The notes beneath the pieces were generated by a model. The model saw only the letters and a list, made by a program, of their open reading frames with translations, had not been told where the DNA came from and ran no database searches. A DNA stretch of 64,000 bases, taken from the NCBI GenBank assembly GCA_014379405.1, contig JACMLU010000022.1, forward strand, positions 124,001 through 188,000. The letters run 5' to 3'. Position 1 is the stretch's first letter, and every line of letters begins with the position of its first letter. This document shows, piece by piece, positions 17,306 through 27,838 of this stretch. The translations under genes were made by a program, and so were the position numbers. The stretch comes from Flavobacterium sp. (GTDB taxonomy: Bacteria; Bacteroidota; Bacteroidia; Flavobacteriales; Flavobacteriaceae).

Positions 17306-19099
17306 ATGAAAATAAATATTCTTGTATTCTTTATATTCCTGACGGGATATTCTCAAAACATCACCAAGAAAAATATTGATGTTTTAATAATTGGTGGTTC
17401 TACCAGCGGAACATCTGCTGGAATTACGGCAGCACGACTAGGTGTAAAAACACTCATTATTGAAGAAACTCCTTGGATTGGAGGTATGTTTACCTCACAA
17501 GGTGTTGGAGCTTGTGATGGTAACAATAATTTGCCTTCCGGAATATGGAACGAGTTTAGAGAAGCTTTAAGGAATCATTATGGTGGTGCGGAAGCTCTTG
17601 AAACTGGTTGGGTAAGCAACACTCTTTTTGAACCTTCGGTTGGTAATATGCTATTTAACCAGATGGCTTCTAAAGAGAAGAATTTGCAAATAATTCATGG
17701 TTTTTACGTAACCAATATTGTTAAAGTTGGTAACCTTGTCAAAGGAGCAATTTTTAAAAATGATAAAAATGAAATTCTTGAAGTGTCGGCAAAAGTTACT
17801 ATTGACGCAACTGATATTGGAGAAAGTCTGAAAATGGCTGGAGCAGATTATCGATTAGGAATGGACTCTAAATTAGAAACTAACGAGGCCAATGCGCCGT
17901 TGAAATCAAATGAGATTGTTCAGGATTTAACTTGGGTTGCCATATTGAAGGATTTTGGAAAAAATGCAGATAAAACTATTCAAAAACCTAGTGATTATAA
18001 TCCCTTAAACTTTAAAGGTTCCTGTGTGGAAACAGTCGATAACATCAAGATTGATTGTGACAAAATGTTGACCTACGGAAAATTGCCAAACAATAAATAC
18101 ATGATCAATTGGCCCACAAAAGGGAACGATATTTATTTGAATGTTGTAGAAATGTCAAGAGAAGCCAGAAATAAAGAACTTCTCAAGGCAAAAAATTACA
18201 CGCTGCAATTTGTATATTATATTCAACACGAGTTAGGGTACAAAAACCTTGGCTTGGCCGACGATGAATTCAAATCAACCGATTTATTGGCTTATGCTCC
18301 TTATTACAGAGAAGGTAGAAGACTAAAAGGGGTGTCGTTTTTGACTTATAATCATGTGGCAGAACCCTACAGTCAGAAAGAGGCATTATACAAAACGGGG
18401 ATTTCAGTTGGGGATTATCCTGTAGATCATCATCACAAACAAAACCCTAATGCGCCAGACTTGGGATTTCCTCCCGTACCATCTTATAGTATTCCATTAG
18501 GAGCTTTAATTCCTGATAAAATAAATGGTTTTGTAGTTTCTGATAAAGCGATTTCAGTTTCAAACTTGATTAATGGATCAACACGTTTACAGCCAGTAGT
18601 ATTATTAACGGGTCAAGCTGCAGGGACTTTAGCCGCTTTGGCTGTGAATGAGAATAAAGAAGTTCGCAACGTTTCTATTCGAAAAGTGCAACAATCTCTT
18701 TTAGATCAAAAAGCATATATCATACCTCTTTTTGATGTTAAGCCTACAAATCCAGATTTTGAAACTATTCAAAAAATAGCTGCAACTGGAATTTTAAAAA
18801 CGAAAGGAGAAAGCTATAAATGGGCCAATAGAACTTGGTTTTATCCAGATGCAACACTAACAATTCAGGAATTTACAGAAGGATTAAATCAGTTTAACAG
18901 TAAAAATAAAATTGTATTGAAACAAGATTTATTGACTGAAAAACAAGCAGCGAAAATTTTAATAAAAGCTGGAGGGAATTTTAAAAACAAATCAAAGTTC
19001 TCAAAAAGTCTGATTACAAAAAAAGAATTGGCAAAATTGATTGAGGAAAGTTTAAACCCTTTTGAAAAAGAGATTGACTTTTCGGGTAATGTTAAATAA
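17306..19099 (+). CDS. Exported FAD-dependent oxidoreductase (FAD_oxidored family)
   Basis: A 597-residue flavoprotein with a signal peptide (about 1-17). The dinucleotide-binding start VLIIGGSTSGTSAGITAARLG lies at about residues 26-46, followed by EETPWIGGMFTSQGVGACDG. A C-terminal extension of about 130 residues follows the catalytic domain. This family is common in polysaccharide loci of Bacteroidota, and oxidation of a sugar ring as part of glycoside breakdown is one hypothesis. It is followed 14 nt later by the SGNH hydrolase. The substrate is unknown. Confidence 0.8.
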   Translation: MKINILVFFIFLTGYSQNITKKNIDVLIIGGSTSGTSAGITAARLGVKTLIIEETPWIGGMFTSQGVGACDGNNNLPSGIWNEFREALRNHYGGAEALETGWVSNTLFEPSVGNMLFNQMASKEKNLQIIHGFYVTNIVKVGNLVKGAIFKNDKNEILEVSAKVTIDATDIGESLKMAGADYRLGMDSKLETNEANAPLKSNEIVQDLTWVAILKDFGKNADKTIQKPSDYNPLNFKGSCVETVDNIKIDCDKMLTYGKLPNNKYMINWPTKGNDIYLNVVEMSREARNKELLKAKNYTLQFVYYIQHELGYKNLGLADDEFKSTDLLAYAPYYREGRRLKGVSFLTYNHVAEPYSQKEALYKTGISVGDYPVDHHHKQNPNAPDLGFPPVPSYSIPLGALIPDKINGFVVSDKAISVSNLINGSTRLQPVVLLTGQAAGTLAALAVNENKEVRNVSIRKVQQSLLDQKAYIIPLFDVKPTNPDFETIQKIAATGILKTKGESYKWANRTWFYPDATLTIQEFTEGLNQFNSKNKIVLKQDLLTEKQAAKILIKAGGNFKNKSKFSKSLITKKELAKLIEESLNPFEKEIDFSGNVK

Positions 19100-19113
19100 T
19101 TAAGTTTTTTGAA

Positions 19114-19773
19114 ATGGTAAAAGTAATATGCATCTTTTTTTCTACCCTCTTTATGGGAGTTCTTGCTCAAGAAAGTAATCAAAAATTTCATAATTATTTT
19201 TATGATCAAAGAAGATCTTTTTTTGAGGCAATGCCAGTTGAAAAAAATGAAATTATCATGCTTGGAAATAGTATAACTAATTGTGCCAATTGGGACGAAC
19301 TTTTTCCAAATAAACATATCAAAAACAGAGGGATTTCAGGTGATATTACATTGGGTGTATTAGATCGAATGGATGAAATTGTAAAACGGAAACCAAAGAA
19401 AATATTCATTCTAATAGGAATAAATGACATCTCATTAAACATAGACAAAAACATCATATTGACAAATTATCAAGGAATTATTTCAAAAATTAAAAAAGAC
19501 AGTCCTAAAACTACAATTTATATTCAAAGCATTTTGCCTACAAATGATGAGTTCGATACATTCAAGAAGCATCAAGGTAAAATGGATATAATTAAAGGAG
19601 TAAATATAGGATTGGAAAAGTTGGCAAAAGACAACAATGTAGTTTTTCTGAATATTTTTCCAGAATTTCTAGATGAAAAAGGGAAGATGAGCAAGCAATA
19701 TACCAACGATGGATTACATCTTTTAGGTAAAGGATATCTACTTTGGGCATCCATCTTAAGAAAATACATTTAA
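19114..19773 (+). CDS. SGNH/GDSL-family esterase
   Basis: A 219-residue exported hydrolase (signal peptide about 1-18). The four SGNH blocks are visible: GNSIT with the nucleophile Ser, the Gly block RGISGD, GINDI with Asn, and DGLHLLGKGY with the catalytic Asp-His pair. A sugar O-acetylesterase role, removing acetyl groups from the glycan before glycosidases act, fits the locus but is inferred. It lies 14 nt after the FAD oxidoreductase and 34 nt before the epimerase. Confidence 0.85.
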   Translation: MVKVICIFFSTLFMGVLAQESNQKFHNYFYDQRRSFFEAMPVEKNEIIMLGNSITNCANWDELFPNKHIKNRGISGDITLGVLDRMDEIVKRKPKKIFILIGINDISLNIDKNIILTNYQGIISKIKKDSPKTTIYIQSILPTNDEFDTFKKHQGKMDIIKGVNIGLEKLAKDNNVVFLNIFPEFLDEKGKMSKQYTNDGLHLLGKGYLLWASILRKYI

Positions 19774-19807
19774 GTAGCAATATATTAATTTTAAATACAA
19801 AGCATCA

Positions 19808-21013
19808 ATGTTGAAAATTGAAAAAGAGATTAAAGAAGATGAAGATTACAAAGACAGTGATTTAACTCAGTACGCAAAATTGTATCAAAAAGAATTGTTG
19901 GAACAAATCATCCCGTTTTGGGAAAAGAATTCCATTGATAATGATTTTGGAGGGTATTTTACCTGTTTAGATAGACAGGGTAAGGTGTATGATACAGACA
20001 AGTTTATTTGGCTTCAAGGAAGACAAGTCTGGATGTTTGCAATGCTTTATAACAAAGTAGAAAAAAAGCAGGAGTGGCTGGATATTGCACTTCATGGAGC
20101 GGATTTTTTACTGAAGAATGGTAGAGATGCCGAAGGTAATTGGTATTTTTCTCTTAATCAAAAAGGGGAGCCTTTGATTGAACCTTACAATATTTTCTCC
20201 GATTGTTTTGCGGCAATGGCTTTTGGAGAATTATATAAAGCAACAAACAATTCTGAGCATAAAGAGGTGGCAATTACGACCTATAACAACATTATAGCGA
20301 GACAAAATGACCCAAAAGGAAAGTGGAGCAAAGCTCACAAAGGCACACGGGATTTGAAAAATTTCTCACTTCCTATGATTTTATGTAATCTTTCGTTGCT
20401 TTTAGAAGACGTTATTGGAAAAGAGAATGTCGATAAAATGGTTCCTCCATTGATTGAAGATATTATGACTAATTTCTTAAACAAAGAGCACGGAATCATT
20501 ATGGAAAACATTTATCCAGATGGTCATCTTTGTGACAGTTTTGAGGGAAGACAAATCAATCCGGGGCATGGAAATGAATCGATGTGGTTTTTGATGGACT
20601 TGGCAGTTCGTTATAATAATCCAGCGTTAATTAAACAATGCGAGGAAATTTTGATTCGCACAACAGAATTTGGCTGGGATAAAGAATGTGGTGGGATTTA
20701 TTACTTTTTAGACATTAAAGGGCATCCAATGCAAGAGTTGCAATGGAATCAAAAATTGTGGTGGGTGCATATCGAAACGATGATTTCATTTGCAAAAGCT
20801 TATAAATTAACAGGAAATGAAAAGAGTAAAGAGTGGTTTTTAAAATTACATGATTACACTTGGAACCATTTCCGAGACAAAGAATATCAAGGAGAGTGGT
20901 TTGGCTACTTAACAAGAGAAGGTTTGCCTTTGCTTGAAGCCAAAGGAGGAAAATGGAAAGGGTGCTTCCACGTTCCTAGAGGATTGTATCAATTATGGAA
21001 AACATTAGAATAA
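19808..21013 (+). CDS. N-acylglucosamine 2-epimerase (AGE/RenBP family)
   Basis: A 401-residue cytoplasmic (alpha/alpha)6-barrel enzyme that interconverts N-acetylmannosamine and N-acetylglucosamine. Conserved histidine-bearing blocks are NPGHGNESMWFLMD, WWVHIETM and CFHVPRGLYQLWK, consistent with the family's catalytic histidines. No signal peptide is present. It ends 35 nt before the second SusC gene, tying cytoplasmic amino-sugar conversion to outer-membrane uptake in one transcription unit. Cellobiose 2-epimerases share the fold, but the GlcNAc setting favours AGE activity. Confidence 0.87.
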   Translation: MLKIEKEIKEDEDYKDSDLTQYAKLYQKELLEQIIPFWEKNSIDNDFGGYFTCLDRQGKVYDTDKFIWLQGRQVWMFAMLYNKVEKKQEWLDIALHGADFLLKNGRDAEGNWYFSLNQKGEPLIEPYNIFSDCFAAMAFGELYKATNNSEHKEVAITTYNNIIARQNDPKGKWSKAHKGTRDLKNFSLPMILCNLSLLLEDVIGKENVDKMVPPLIEDIMTNFLNKEHGIIMENIYPDGHLCDSFEGRQINPGHGNESMWFLMDLAVRYNNPALIKQCEEILIRTTEFGWDKECGGIYYFLDIKGHPMQELQWNQKLWWVHIETMISFAKAYKLTGNEKSKEWFLKLHDYTWNHFRDKEYQGEWFGYLTREGLPLLEAKGGKWKGCFHVPRGLYQLWKTLE

Positions 21014-21048
21014 ATAAACCAAACTATTAACTAAATAAATTATTAATT

Positions 21049-24000
21049 ATGAAAAGAAGAATTCTATTTTTACTGTTGTGTTTGTTTTCTCTCGCTGTTG
21101 AGGCACAGACAAAACAAATAAAAGGAACAGTTGTAGATCCAGATGGGTTGCCACTTCCTGGTGCTAGTGTGGTGGTATCCGGAACTAAAAATGGTACATC
21201 AACTGATTTTGATGGAAATTTTGAACTGAAAATTCCAAATAATGCAACTACCCTAAATGTTAGTTTTGTTGGATTTAACAATATGGTTGTTTCCGTATCT
21301 GGGAAAACATTTGTAAAAGTCCAAATGCAAACGGATAAAGTCCAAATGCAGGAAGTGGTTGTCGTAGGTTATGGTACGCAAAAGAAAGCTACCTTGACCG
21401 GTGCTGTCGGAACAGTTAAAGGTGCTGATCTTAACAAACGAGCTGTAGCTTCTTTATCTACCGCTTTACAAGGTACTATTGCTGGTGTAACAGTGCAACA
21501 AACTTCTGGTGAGCCTGGAGCTGATGGATCGAACATCCGAATTAGAGGTATTGGTTCTGTTAATTCCAACACCTATCCATTGGTTTTAGTGGATGGAATT
21601 GAAATGGACATGAATCAAGTAGACATGAATACTGTAGAATCGGTTTCGGTGTTGAAAGATGCTGCTTCTGCTTCTATTTATGGTTCTAGAGCGTCGAATG
21701 GGGTGGTTTTGATAACTACTAAAAGAGGAAAAGAGGGTAAACTTAAATTATCTTTCGATACCTATTCTACTATTCAAGCACCAACCAATATGCCAAAAGT
21801 GGTGAGAGCGGCTGATTTTCTTCAAGCTGAATTAAATTCATTAGACAATGCAGGAATCGTTATTCCATCAGATCAAAGAGCGGCTAGAGAACAAGCGATT
21901 GCAGATCAAAGAATGTACAAACCAGACAATTGGAACCGATATGATACCGATTGGAAAGAGGCGACCATAAGCGATACTGCATTAATGACCAATTATAGTT
22001 TGGCCCTTTCTGGGGGAAGCAAAGAGTTTAAATATCATGGTACCATTTCTGCCTTGGACCAAGATGGATTAATCGAAACCAATAATTTTAAGCGTATCAA
22101 CATAAGAGTTAATACTGATGCCATGCTAAATAGTTGGTTGAAATTTTCAAACGAGATTTCGTTTAGAGAATCCACTCAATTAACACCTGGTATTTCTTCA
22201 CCGAAGGCAATCATCAATAAATCATTATACATGTTGCCTACTTTATCGGCAGTAACAGAACTGGATGGGTATTGGGGTCACGGTAAAAACGGTGATAACC
22301 CTGTAGCCAATGCTGTAGCATCTGGCAAAGACGTAATCAAACGTCCAGAATTAATGTTCAATGCCACATTGACGGCAACTCCCATCAAAGATCTGGAAAT
22401 TCTTGGGCAGTACAGTTATAGAAAAACCGAGGCTAGAGGAACATACATCACTACGCCTTATGAAAGTTCTTTAAGAGGGGTTTATCTTGGGGCTTTTCCA
22501 GGAACAGATGGTGTGACAGAAACTTGGGCTCAAACGGTACGAAATTATTTGAGAGGACAAATTTCGTACTCCAAAGAGTTTGATTTACACAAAACAAAAA
22601 TACAAGTGGGCACCCAAGTAGAGGATAATTTCAATTCTAACTTTAATGCTTCAAAAACCGGATTTGAATTAGATCGTTATTATTTGGATAATGGAGATAA
22701 AAAAACTGCCGAAGCGGGTGGCGGAGCTTCTAATTGGTCAATGGCCTCTTTTTACGGAAGGTTTAATTACGATTATGATGACAAATATCTTTTTGAAGCC
22801 ACGGGTCGATATGATGGTTCTTCTCGTTTTGTTGATGGTAAAAAATGGGGGTTTTTTCCATCGGTTTCTGCAGGTTGGGTAGTGAGCAAAGAAAAATTTA
22901 TGGAGCCTGTGGAAGACTATATCAATTTCTTGAAGTTTAGAGCTTCTTATGGTCTTTTAGGAAATCAAGACATTGGTAATTATCCGTATGCTTCTACTGT
23001 AAATACAGGTTATGATTATTGGATTGATAAACAACCAGCTACAGGAATAGCTCAAATTGCACTTTCAAATCCTAATGTAACTTGGGAAAAATCGCGACAA
23101 ATCAACTTTGGTGTAGATACATCGTTTTTCAATAGAAAATTATCAGCAACTTTTGATTATTACATAAAAGATGTTTACGATATGTTGTTGGTGTATCCTG
23201 TTCCATATTATATTGGATTAAACGCAACTTACTCTAATGCAGGGGATATGCAAAATAAGGGTTGGGAATCTAGTTTGACTTATAAAGGTAAAATTGGAGA
23301 GTTTAATTTTGGCGTTACCGGTACATTGAGTAACAATGAAAACGAAATCACCAAACTCTATGGTCCGTATTCAGACAGATCGGTAACCGTGGGATATCCT
23401 AATGGGGGAATTTGGGGTTATAAAACTGATGGGTATTATGTAGATGCGAATGATGTGGCCAATTCACCAAGATTGTCTAATTCTGCAAAACCAGGTTATG
23501 TAAAATATGTTAAAATGGATCCAACTGGAGCCAATCCAACACAAATCACCGAAAGTGATAAAGTGTATTTAGGAGATCCTTTCCCTCACTTTGAGTACGG
23601 ATTGAATCTAACGGGTAATTATAGTAATTTTGATCTAACCGTGTTTTTTCAAGGTGTGGGAGAAAGAAAAGTAATGATGAGCGGAATTGGAGTAAGACCT
23701 TTCTTTAACGGTTCGAATATATTTACCCATCAATTGGATTCTTGGACACCAGACAATCAAGATGCCGAATATCCAATATTGGTTCCAGAAGCCAATTCTG
23801 CCGATAATTTTGTTACTTCTGACAAATGGGTACAAAACGGTGCTTATTTGCGTTTGAAAAACGTAGTTCTAGGCTATAGTTTACCAAAATCATTTTTGGA
23901 TAAAACTAAACTGGATGGTGTTCGTTTTTACCTCAGCGGACAAAATTTATTTACCATTAGTGATTTCTACAGTGGATATGATCCTGAAGTAAGTTACGGT

Positions 24001-24069
24001 GGAAGCCTTGGTGGGGAATTTTACCCAATTATGCAGACCTATACATTTGGTGCTAACTTTAAATTTTAA
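21049..24069 (+). CDS. SusC-like TonB-dependent outer-membrane transporter (amino-sugar locus)
   Basis: A 1006-residue SusC-family importer. A signal peptide (about 1-19) precedes the carboxypeptidase-regulatory-like domain (DPDGLPLPGASVVVSGT), a plug with the block SIYGSRASNGVVLITTKRGK and the barrel ending in FGANFKF. The TonB-box region EVVVVGYGTQKKATLTGA is clear. It overlaps nothing and is followed 5 nt later by SusD. The substrate is inferred to be an amino-sugar-containing oligosaccharide. Confidence 0.95.
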   Translation: MKRRILFLLLCLFSLAVEAQTKQIKGTVVDPDGLPLPGASVVVSGTKNGTSTDFDGNFELKIPNNATTLNVSFVGFNNMVVSVSGKTFVKVQMQTDKVQMQEVVVVGYGTQKKATLTGAVGTVKGADLNKRAVASLSTALQGTIAGVTVQQTSGEPGADGSNIRIRGIGSVNSNTYPLVLVDGIEMDMNQVDMNTVESVSVLKDAASASIYGSRASNGVVLITTKRGKEGKLKLSFDTYSTIQAPTNMPKVVRAADFLQAELNSLDNAGIVIPSDQRAAREQAIADQRMYKPDNWNRYDTDWKEATISDTALMTNYSLALSGGSKEFKYHGTISALDQDGLIETNNFKRINIRVNTDAMLNSWLKFSNEISFRESTQLTPGISSPKAIINKSLYMLPTLSAVTELDGYWGHGKNGDNPVANAVASGKDVIKRPELMFNATLTATPIKDLEILGQYSYRKTEARGTYITTPYESSLRGVYLGAFPGTDGVTETWAQTVRNYLRGQISYSKEFDLHKTKIQVGTQVEDNFNSNFNASKTGFELDRYYLDNGDKKTAEAGGGASNWSMASFYGRFNYDYDDKYLFEATGRYDGSSRFVDGKKWGFFPSVSAGWVVSKEKFMEPVEDYINFLKFRASYGLLGNQDIGNYPYASTVNTGYDYWIDKQPATGIAQIALSNPNVTWEKSRQINFGVDTSFFNRKLSATFDYYIKDVYDMLLVYPVPYYIGLNATYSNAGDMQNKGWESSLTYKGKIGEFNFGVTGTLSNNENEITKLYGPYSDRSVTVGYPNGGIWGYKTDGYYVDANDVANSPRLSNSAKPGYVKYVKMDPTGANPTQITESDKVYLGDPFPHFEYGLNLTGNYSNFDLTVFFQGVGERKVMMSGIGVRPFFNGSNIFTHQLDSWTPDNQDAEYPILVPEANSADNFVTSDKWVQNGAYLRLKNVVLGYSLPKSFLDKTKLDGVRFYLSGQNLFTISDFYSGYDPEVSYGGSLGGEFYPIMQTYTFGANFKF

Positions 24070-24074
24070 ACGAA

Positions 24075-25931
24075 ATGAAATTAATTAAAAAAACTATACT
24101 GGGATTAAGTCTATTAGCAGGCTTTGCCTCTTGTCAGGATTATTTGGACAAAGAACCCTTGAGTGATTATTTATCATCTAATATTTACAATAATGAAGGT
24201 GCGATTAAGCAAGGAACCAATGGTGTATATCAAAGCATGTACATGGAAAGCAGTTTGCTTCCTTTTTGTACACTATATGATATGTACACCCCAATGGGAA
24301 TAGAACGTGCCGACAATAGTAGTATTGGAGTGAATAACTTGCAACTAGAATCGAATTTTGTTGTAGAAACACAATGGACCAATTTTTACAAAGGGGTCGC
24401 CAGAAGTAATGCTTTAATTGAAGGCTCAGCTCCGTACATTGATGGTTTAAGTGACAAGGCAAAACAGTATGTGGCCGAAGTAAAAGTAGTGAGAGCTATG
24501 CATTATCACTATCTTACGGCTTTGTATGGCGATGTACCTTTCTTTACAAAATCAGTATCTGCTGAAGAAGCAAAGAGTGCCACCAGAAAACCATGGAACG
24601 AAATTGTGGACTATATCTTGAATGATTTAGAGGAAGCAAGTGCTGCATTGGATTGGCAAACTATAGAGTTGGGAAGAATAGATAAATCGTATGCTTTAGG
24701 GCTTAAAGCAAGAATGGCGCTTTATGCCGGATCTTGGTACAAAGAAGGTTTTGGAAAAGCAGGCACCAAAGATGCAGCTAAAGCGGCATTTTATTTTGAC
24801 ATCGCTGCAAAAACGGCACAACGAATAATTGCCGAATCTGGAAGAGCTTTAAATCCAAATTTCAATGAATTGTTTACAAGAGCGGGTCAATTGACTCCAG
24901 CTTCCAAAAAAGAGAATATTTTAGGCATAGCCTATTCGGATCAATCTGATCGAAAATACCATTATCAATCCTTTGGAGAAATGGCAAGAACCGTGGGTGG
25001 TCAATCCGGAAGATTTCCAACGCAATTATTGGTAGACACTTATGAAATGGCCAATGGGAAAAGAATAGATGAAGCAGGTTCAGGATATGACCCGAAAAAT
25101 CCTTTCGCCAATAGAGATCCACGTTTGAAAATGTCAATCTATACCCACAAAGACAGGATAATTGCCAATAACGGTGGAGTGAAATTAAATATCGTAATGG
25201 AATTGTACAAACCTCAAACTTTATCTTTTGATGCCGCTGGAAATTCTACAAACATTACCAATCTTGATTATACAGGCTCTGTGGCTCAATTCGGTTACAT
25301 TCAAAGTGGAGTTGGTTATTTATGGAAAAAATACAACTTTTTCGATGATGAAATAGTGTCTGAACCTACTTATAACATTTTATTGATGCGTTATGCTGAA
25401 ATCTTGTTGATTTATGCTGAAGCAAAAATCGAGTTAAACCAAGTAGATGCTAGTGTAAGAAGTGCCATTAATGAAGTTAGAAATAGAGCAGGAATGCCTG
25501 CCACGACTTTAGCAGATCCATTAAAACTAAGACAATTGGTTCGTAGAGAACGAAAAGTGGAATTGGCTAGAGAATCAGGATTACACTTTTTTGACATGAG
25601 AAGATGGAGAACCGCAGCCTTGGAAAATGCTGAGAAAACCTATGGTTATCCTATCGCAACAGGAGTAATTCCGCAAACCCCAACCACACCCGGTGTTTAT
25701 CCTGATGGCTACACTCAAGTAACTCCAGACATGGTTCCCACTTATGGTACACCGGGATCAGAAAGAGATTTGAATGATTTAGCTTTATATGCAGCTTATG
25801 GTTCAAAATTGCGTCAAAGAGATGCCGACAGACCTAAAAACTGGGATGATAAATTCTATTTGTGGCCAATACCTCAAACGGAAAGAAACAAAGCGCCTTG
25901 GCTAACTCAAAATGCGGGTTACGGTCAATAA
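24075..25931 (+). CDS. SusD/RagB-like glycan-binding lipoprotein (amino-sugar locus)
   Basis: A 618-residue SusD-family surface lipoprotein (lipobox Cys20, ASCQDYLDKEPLSDY). The C-terminal family block LLMRYAEILLIYAEAKIELN is followed by LRQLVRRERKVELARESGLHFFDMRRW and the ending FYLWPIPQTERNKAPWLTQNAGY. It begins only 5 nt after SusC, so translation is probably coupled. It is longer than the fructan-locus SusD (563 residues) and not closely similar to it, pointing to a different ligand. Confidence 0.95.
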   Translation: MKLIKKTILGLSLLAGFASCQDYLDKEPLSDYLSSNIYNNEGAIKQGTNGVYQSMYMESSLLPFCTLYDMYTPMGIERADNSSIGVNNLQLESNFVVETQWTNFYKGVARSNALIEGSAPYIDGLSDKAKQYVAEVKVVRAMHYHYLTALYGDVPFFTKSVSAEEAKSATRKPWNEIVDYILNDLEEASAALDWQTIELGRIDKSYALGLKARMALYAGSWYKEGFGKAGTKDAAKAAFYFDIAAKTAQRIIAESGRALNPNFNELFTRAGQLTPASKKENILGIAYSDQSDRKYHYQSFGEMARTVGGQSGRFPTQLLVDTYEMANGKRIDEAGSGYDPKNPFANRDPRLKMSIYTHKDRIIANNGGVKLNIVMELYKPQTLSFDAAGNSTNITNLDYTGSVAQFGYIQSGVGYLWKKYNFFDDEIVSEPTYNILLMRYAEILLIYAEAKIELNQVDASVRSAINEVRNRAGMPATTLADPLKLRQLVRRERKVELARESGLHFFDMRRWRTAALENAEKTYGYPIATGVIPQTPTTPGVYPDGYTQVTPDMVPTYGTPGSERDLNDLALYAAYGSKLRQRDADRPKNWDDKFYLWPIPQTERNKAPWLTQNAGYGQ

Positions 25932-25939
25932 AACGGTTC

Positions 25940-25974
25940 GTTTTTCAGGAGGAATCGATTTTCTCCTGAAAAAC
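25940..25974 (+). terminator. Strong hairpin between SusD and the DUF4623 lipoprotein
   Basis: A perfect 12-bp stem (25940-25951 with 25963-25974, loop 11 nt) starts 8 nt after the SusD stop. It lacks a continuous T tract, so it may attenuate transcription or stabilise the upstream susCD message rather than fully terminate. Confidence 0.5.
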
Positions 25975-26015
25975 AATTGTTGGAATCCTTTTAAAAAAGA
26001 TAAAAATTTAAAAAT

Positions 26016-27827
26016 ATGAAAAAAGCATTTTACATCCTATTCAGTCTTTTTATGCTATCCTCCTGTGAGGTTGATTATAGAGACGATCGTGCCTTTGAGT
26101 CAGCTAAAATTGCAGCTGTTAAAATCAATGATGTCTTGTATACAATTGTAAATACAGGCAACAATGAAGCAAAAGTTGTTCTTGCCCCAGGAGTTGATTT
26201 AACTACAGCTAAAACGGAATTGTTGGTAGCCAATGGCAAACTTGTTAATTTTGAAAACGGCGTTCCGCGTGATTTGTCAAAACCCATTGACATCCAAATT
26301 TATGGTGAAGATGGTGCAAGCAGCACTTGGAAACTGATTGTTCAATCACCACCATTATTAATCAGCTTGGATGTTGTAGGGTTACCACTTTCAAAAGATA
26401 AAATACATTTTGGAAAAACTACCATTATCGTGGAGGTTCCGGTTGGAACAAACATCACCAATTTGGCAGTGACCTACGGATTTTTGAACGGTACATTAAA
26501 CAATTTTGTAAATGGAACTCCAAAGAATTATGCGACCACTCCACCTTTTAAATTACAGGTTTTAGGAGCCGACGGAGTGACCATTTACAGTTATGACGTT
26601 ATCTTTACTTCTGATCCTGTTGGTCCAGCCCAAATAAAAGGGATGGTAATTAATGGTGATTCAACTTCAGCGATGTTGATCATCGACGCAGCCAAAAACA
26701 TTGTTCAGCCTGTTGTGCCTTATTTGACCAATTTCTCGGATGCCACTATCCAACTGATAACAGGTTTTGGGAATATAGTTGATCCTAATTTCAAAACTAC
26801 CAATGTAGATTTGTTGAAGGAAATTAAAGTAAAAATTACTGGTACAAATGGAGTAGAAACAGAGTTTACTATACGAAACCCATTAATTAGTAGTACACCA
26901 ATTTTAGAAAAATCACATGCCTCATTTAATTTTGCTGCCAATGCAGGTTCTTCTGCTGGTTGGAGCGGAAATAATATTGTGATAGCTACAAATGCCATGA
27001 ATGCTGGCTCAATACCAGTGTTAGGAATAAACGCTTATGATTTGTCTGGAAATTATCTAAACGGTCTTGCTAAAACTGGAACTAATTTTGATGGTGGAGC
27101 TGTTACAGGAATTCGTAAACTGGCAACAGATGATGACGGAAAAATCCTTGGTGTACAATTAGGTGCTGGAGCAGGAGCCGCAACAACTCTTTCCATCATC
27201 AAATGGAATTCCATTACCGATTCTGCCCCAACAAATTATATATCTTATACCCAAACGAGTCTAGGATTAGCTTATGCTCCAAGAAGTGCAGGTATTAATA
27301 TTTCAGGCTCATTGGATGGCAACGCCGTGATTACGGTTTCAATTGCCCAAAAAACAGATGTTTTTGTATGGACAGTTACCAATGGAGTGTTGAATCCAAC
27401 ACCGGTAGCAAAATCATTCCCATATACAGGAACTGGTTTCTATTATAGTGTTCAACCTTATGAAGATGGTTTTGTTGGTGCTTCTACAGGAACAAATTTC
27501 AGTGGTATCAATTTGATGAGTTCTTCATTAAGTGAAAGTGCCAAGATAACAGGAACAGTTACCACAGATGCAAAAACGATAACATACAAAGGAAGAAAAT
27601 ATATTGCTTATGTAGCTTATTTGGGAGGAAAACACGTATTTAGAATTGTAGATTTTACAACGCCTAATGTTTATTCTTTAGACAATCCAATTATGAGTAT
27701 TACTGGAAATGCAGTTTCGAATGCTAATAATACTGTTGATGCTGATTTTAAAATTATCAATAATAAACTGCACGTCTTGTTTTACGGAACAAATGACAGA
27801 TTAGCAGTTTATAAATTAGAGCAATAA
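26016..27827 (+). CDS. SusE-position lipoprotein with Ig-like repeats and DUF4623-like domain
   Basis: A 603-residue surface lipoprotein (lipobox Cys17). About residues 25-110, 113-200 and 205-285 are successive beta-sandwich repeats of the DUF5018-like kind. The remaining 300 residues form a DUF4623-like, probably propeller, domain related to the T9SS protein at 11712-13037. It follows SusD and fits the position of a surface glycan-binding protein. No catalytic signature was recognised. The 3' flank carries a hairpin with the same stem core as the one after the T9SS paralogue. Confidence 0.75.
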   Translation: MKKAFYILFSLFMLSSCEVDYRDDRAFESAKIAAVKINDVLYTIVNTGNNEAKVVLAPGVDLTTAKTELLVANGKLVNFENGVPRDLSKPIDIQIYGEDGASSTWKLIVQSPPLLISLDVVGLPLSKDKIHFGKTTIIVEVPVGTNITNLAVTYGFLNGTLNNFVNGTPKNYATTPPFKLQVLGADGVTIYSYDVIFTSDPVGPAQIKGMVINGDSTSAMLIIDAAKNIVQPVVPYLTNFSDATIQLITGFGNIVDPNFKTTNVDLLKEIKVKITGTNGVETEFTIRNPLISSTPILEKSHASFNFAANAGSSAGWSGNNIVIATNAMNAGSIPVLGINAYDLSGNYLNGLAKTGTNFDGGAVTGIRKLATDDDGKILGVQLGAGAGAATTLSIIKWNSITDSAPTNYISYTQTSLGLAYAPRSAGINISGSLDGNAVITVSIAQKTDVFVWTVTNGVLNPTPVAKSFPYTGTGFYYSVQPYEDGFVGASTGTNFSGINLMSSSLSESAKITGTVTTDAKTITYKGRKYIAYVAYLGGKHVFRIVDFTTPNVYSLDNPIMSITGNAVSNANNTVDADFKIINNKLHVLFYGTNDRLAVYKLEQ

Positions 27828-27838
27828 ATAACCCAAAG

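Noticed and set aside
19808..21013. A classical sialic-acid (nan) operon centred on the AGE epimerase
   Set aside because: No sialidase, N-acetylneuraminate lyase or sialic-acid-specific gene is visible in the window, so only the ManNAc/GlcNAc step is supported.
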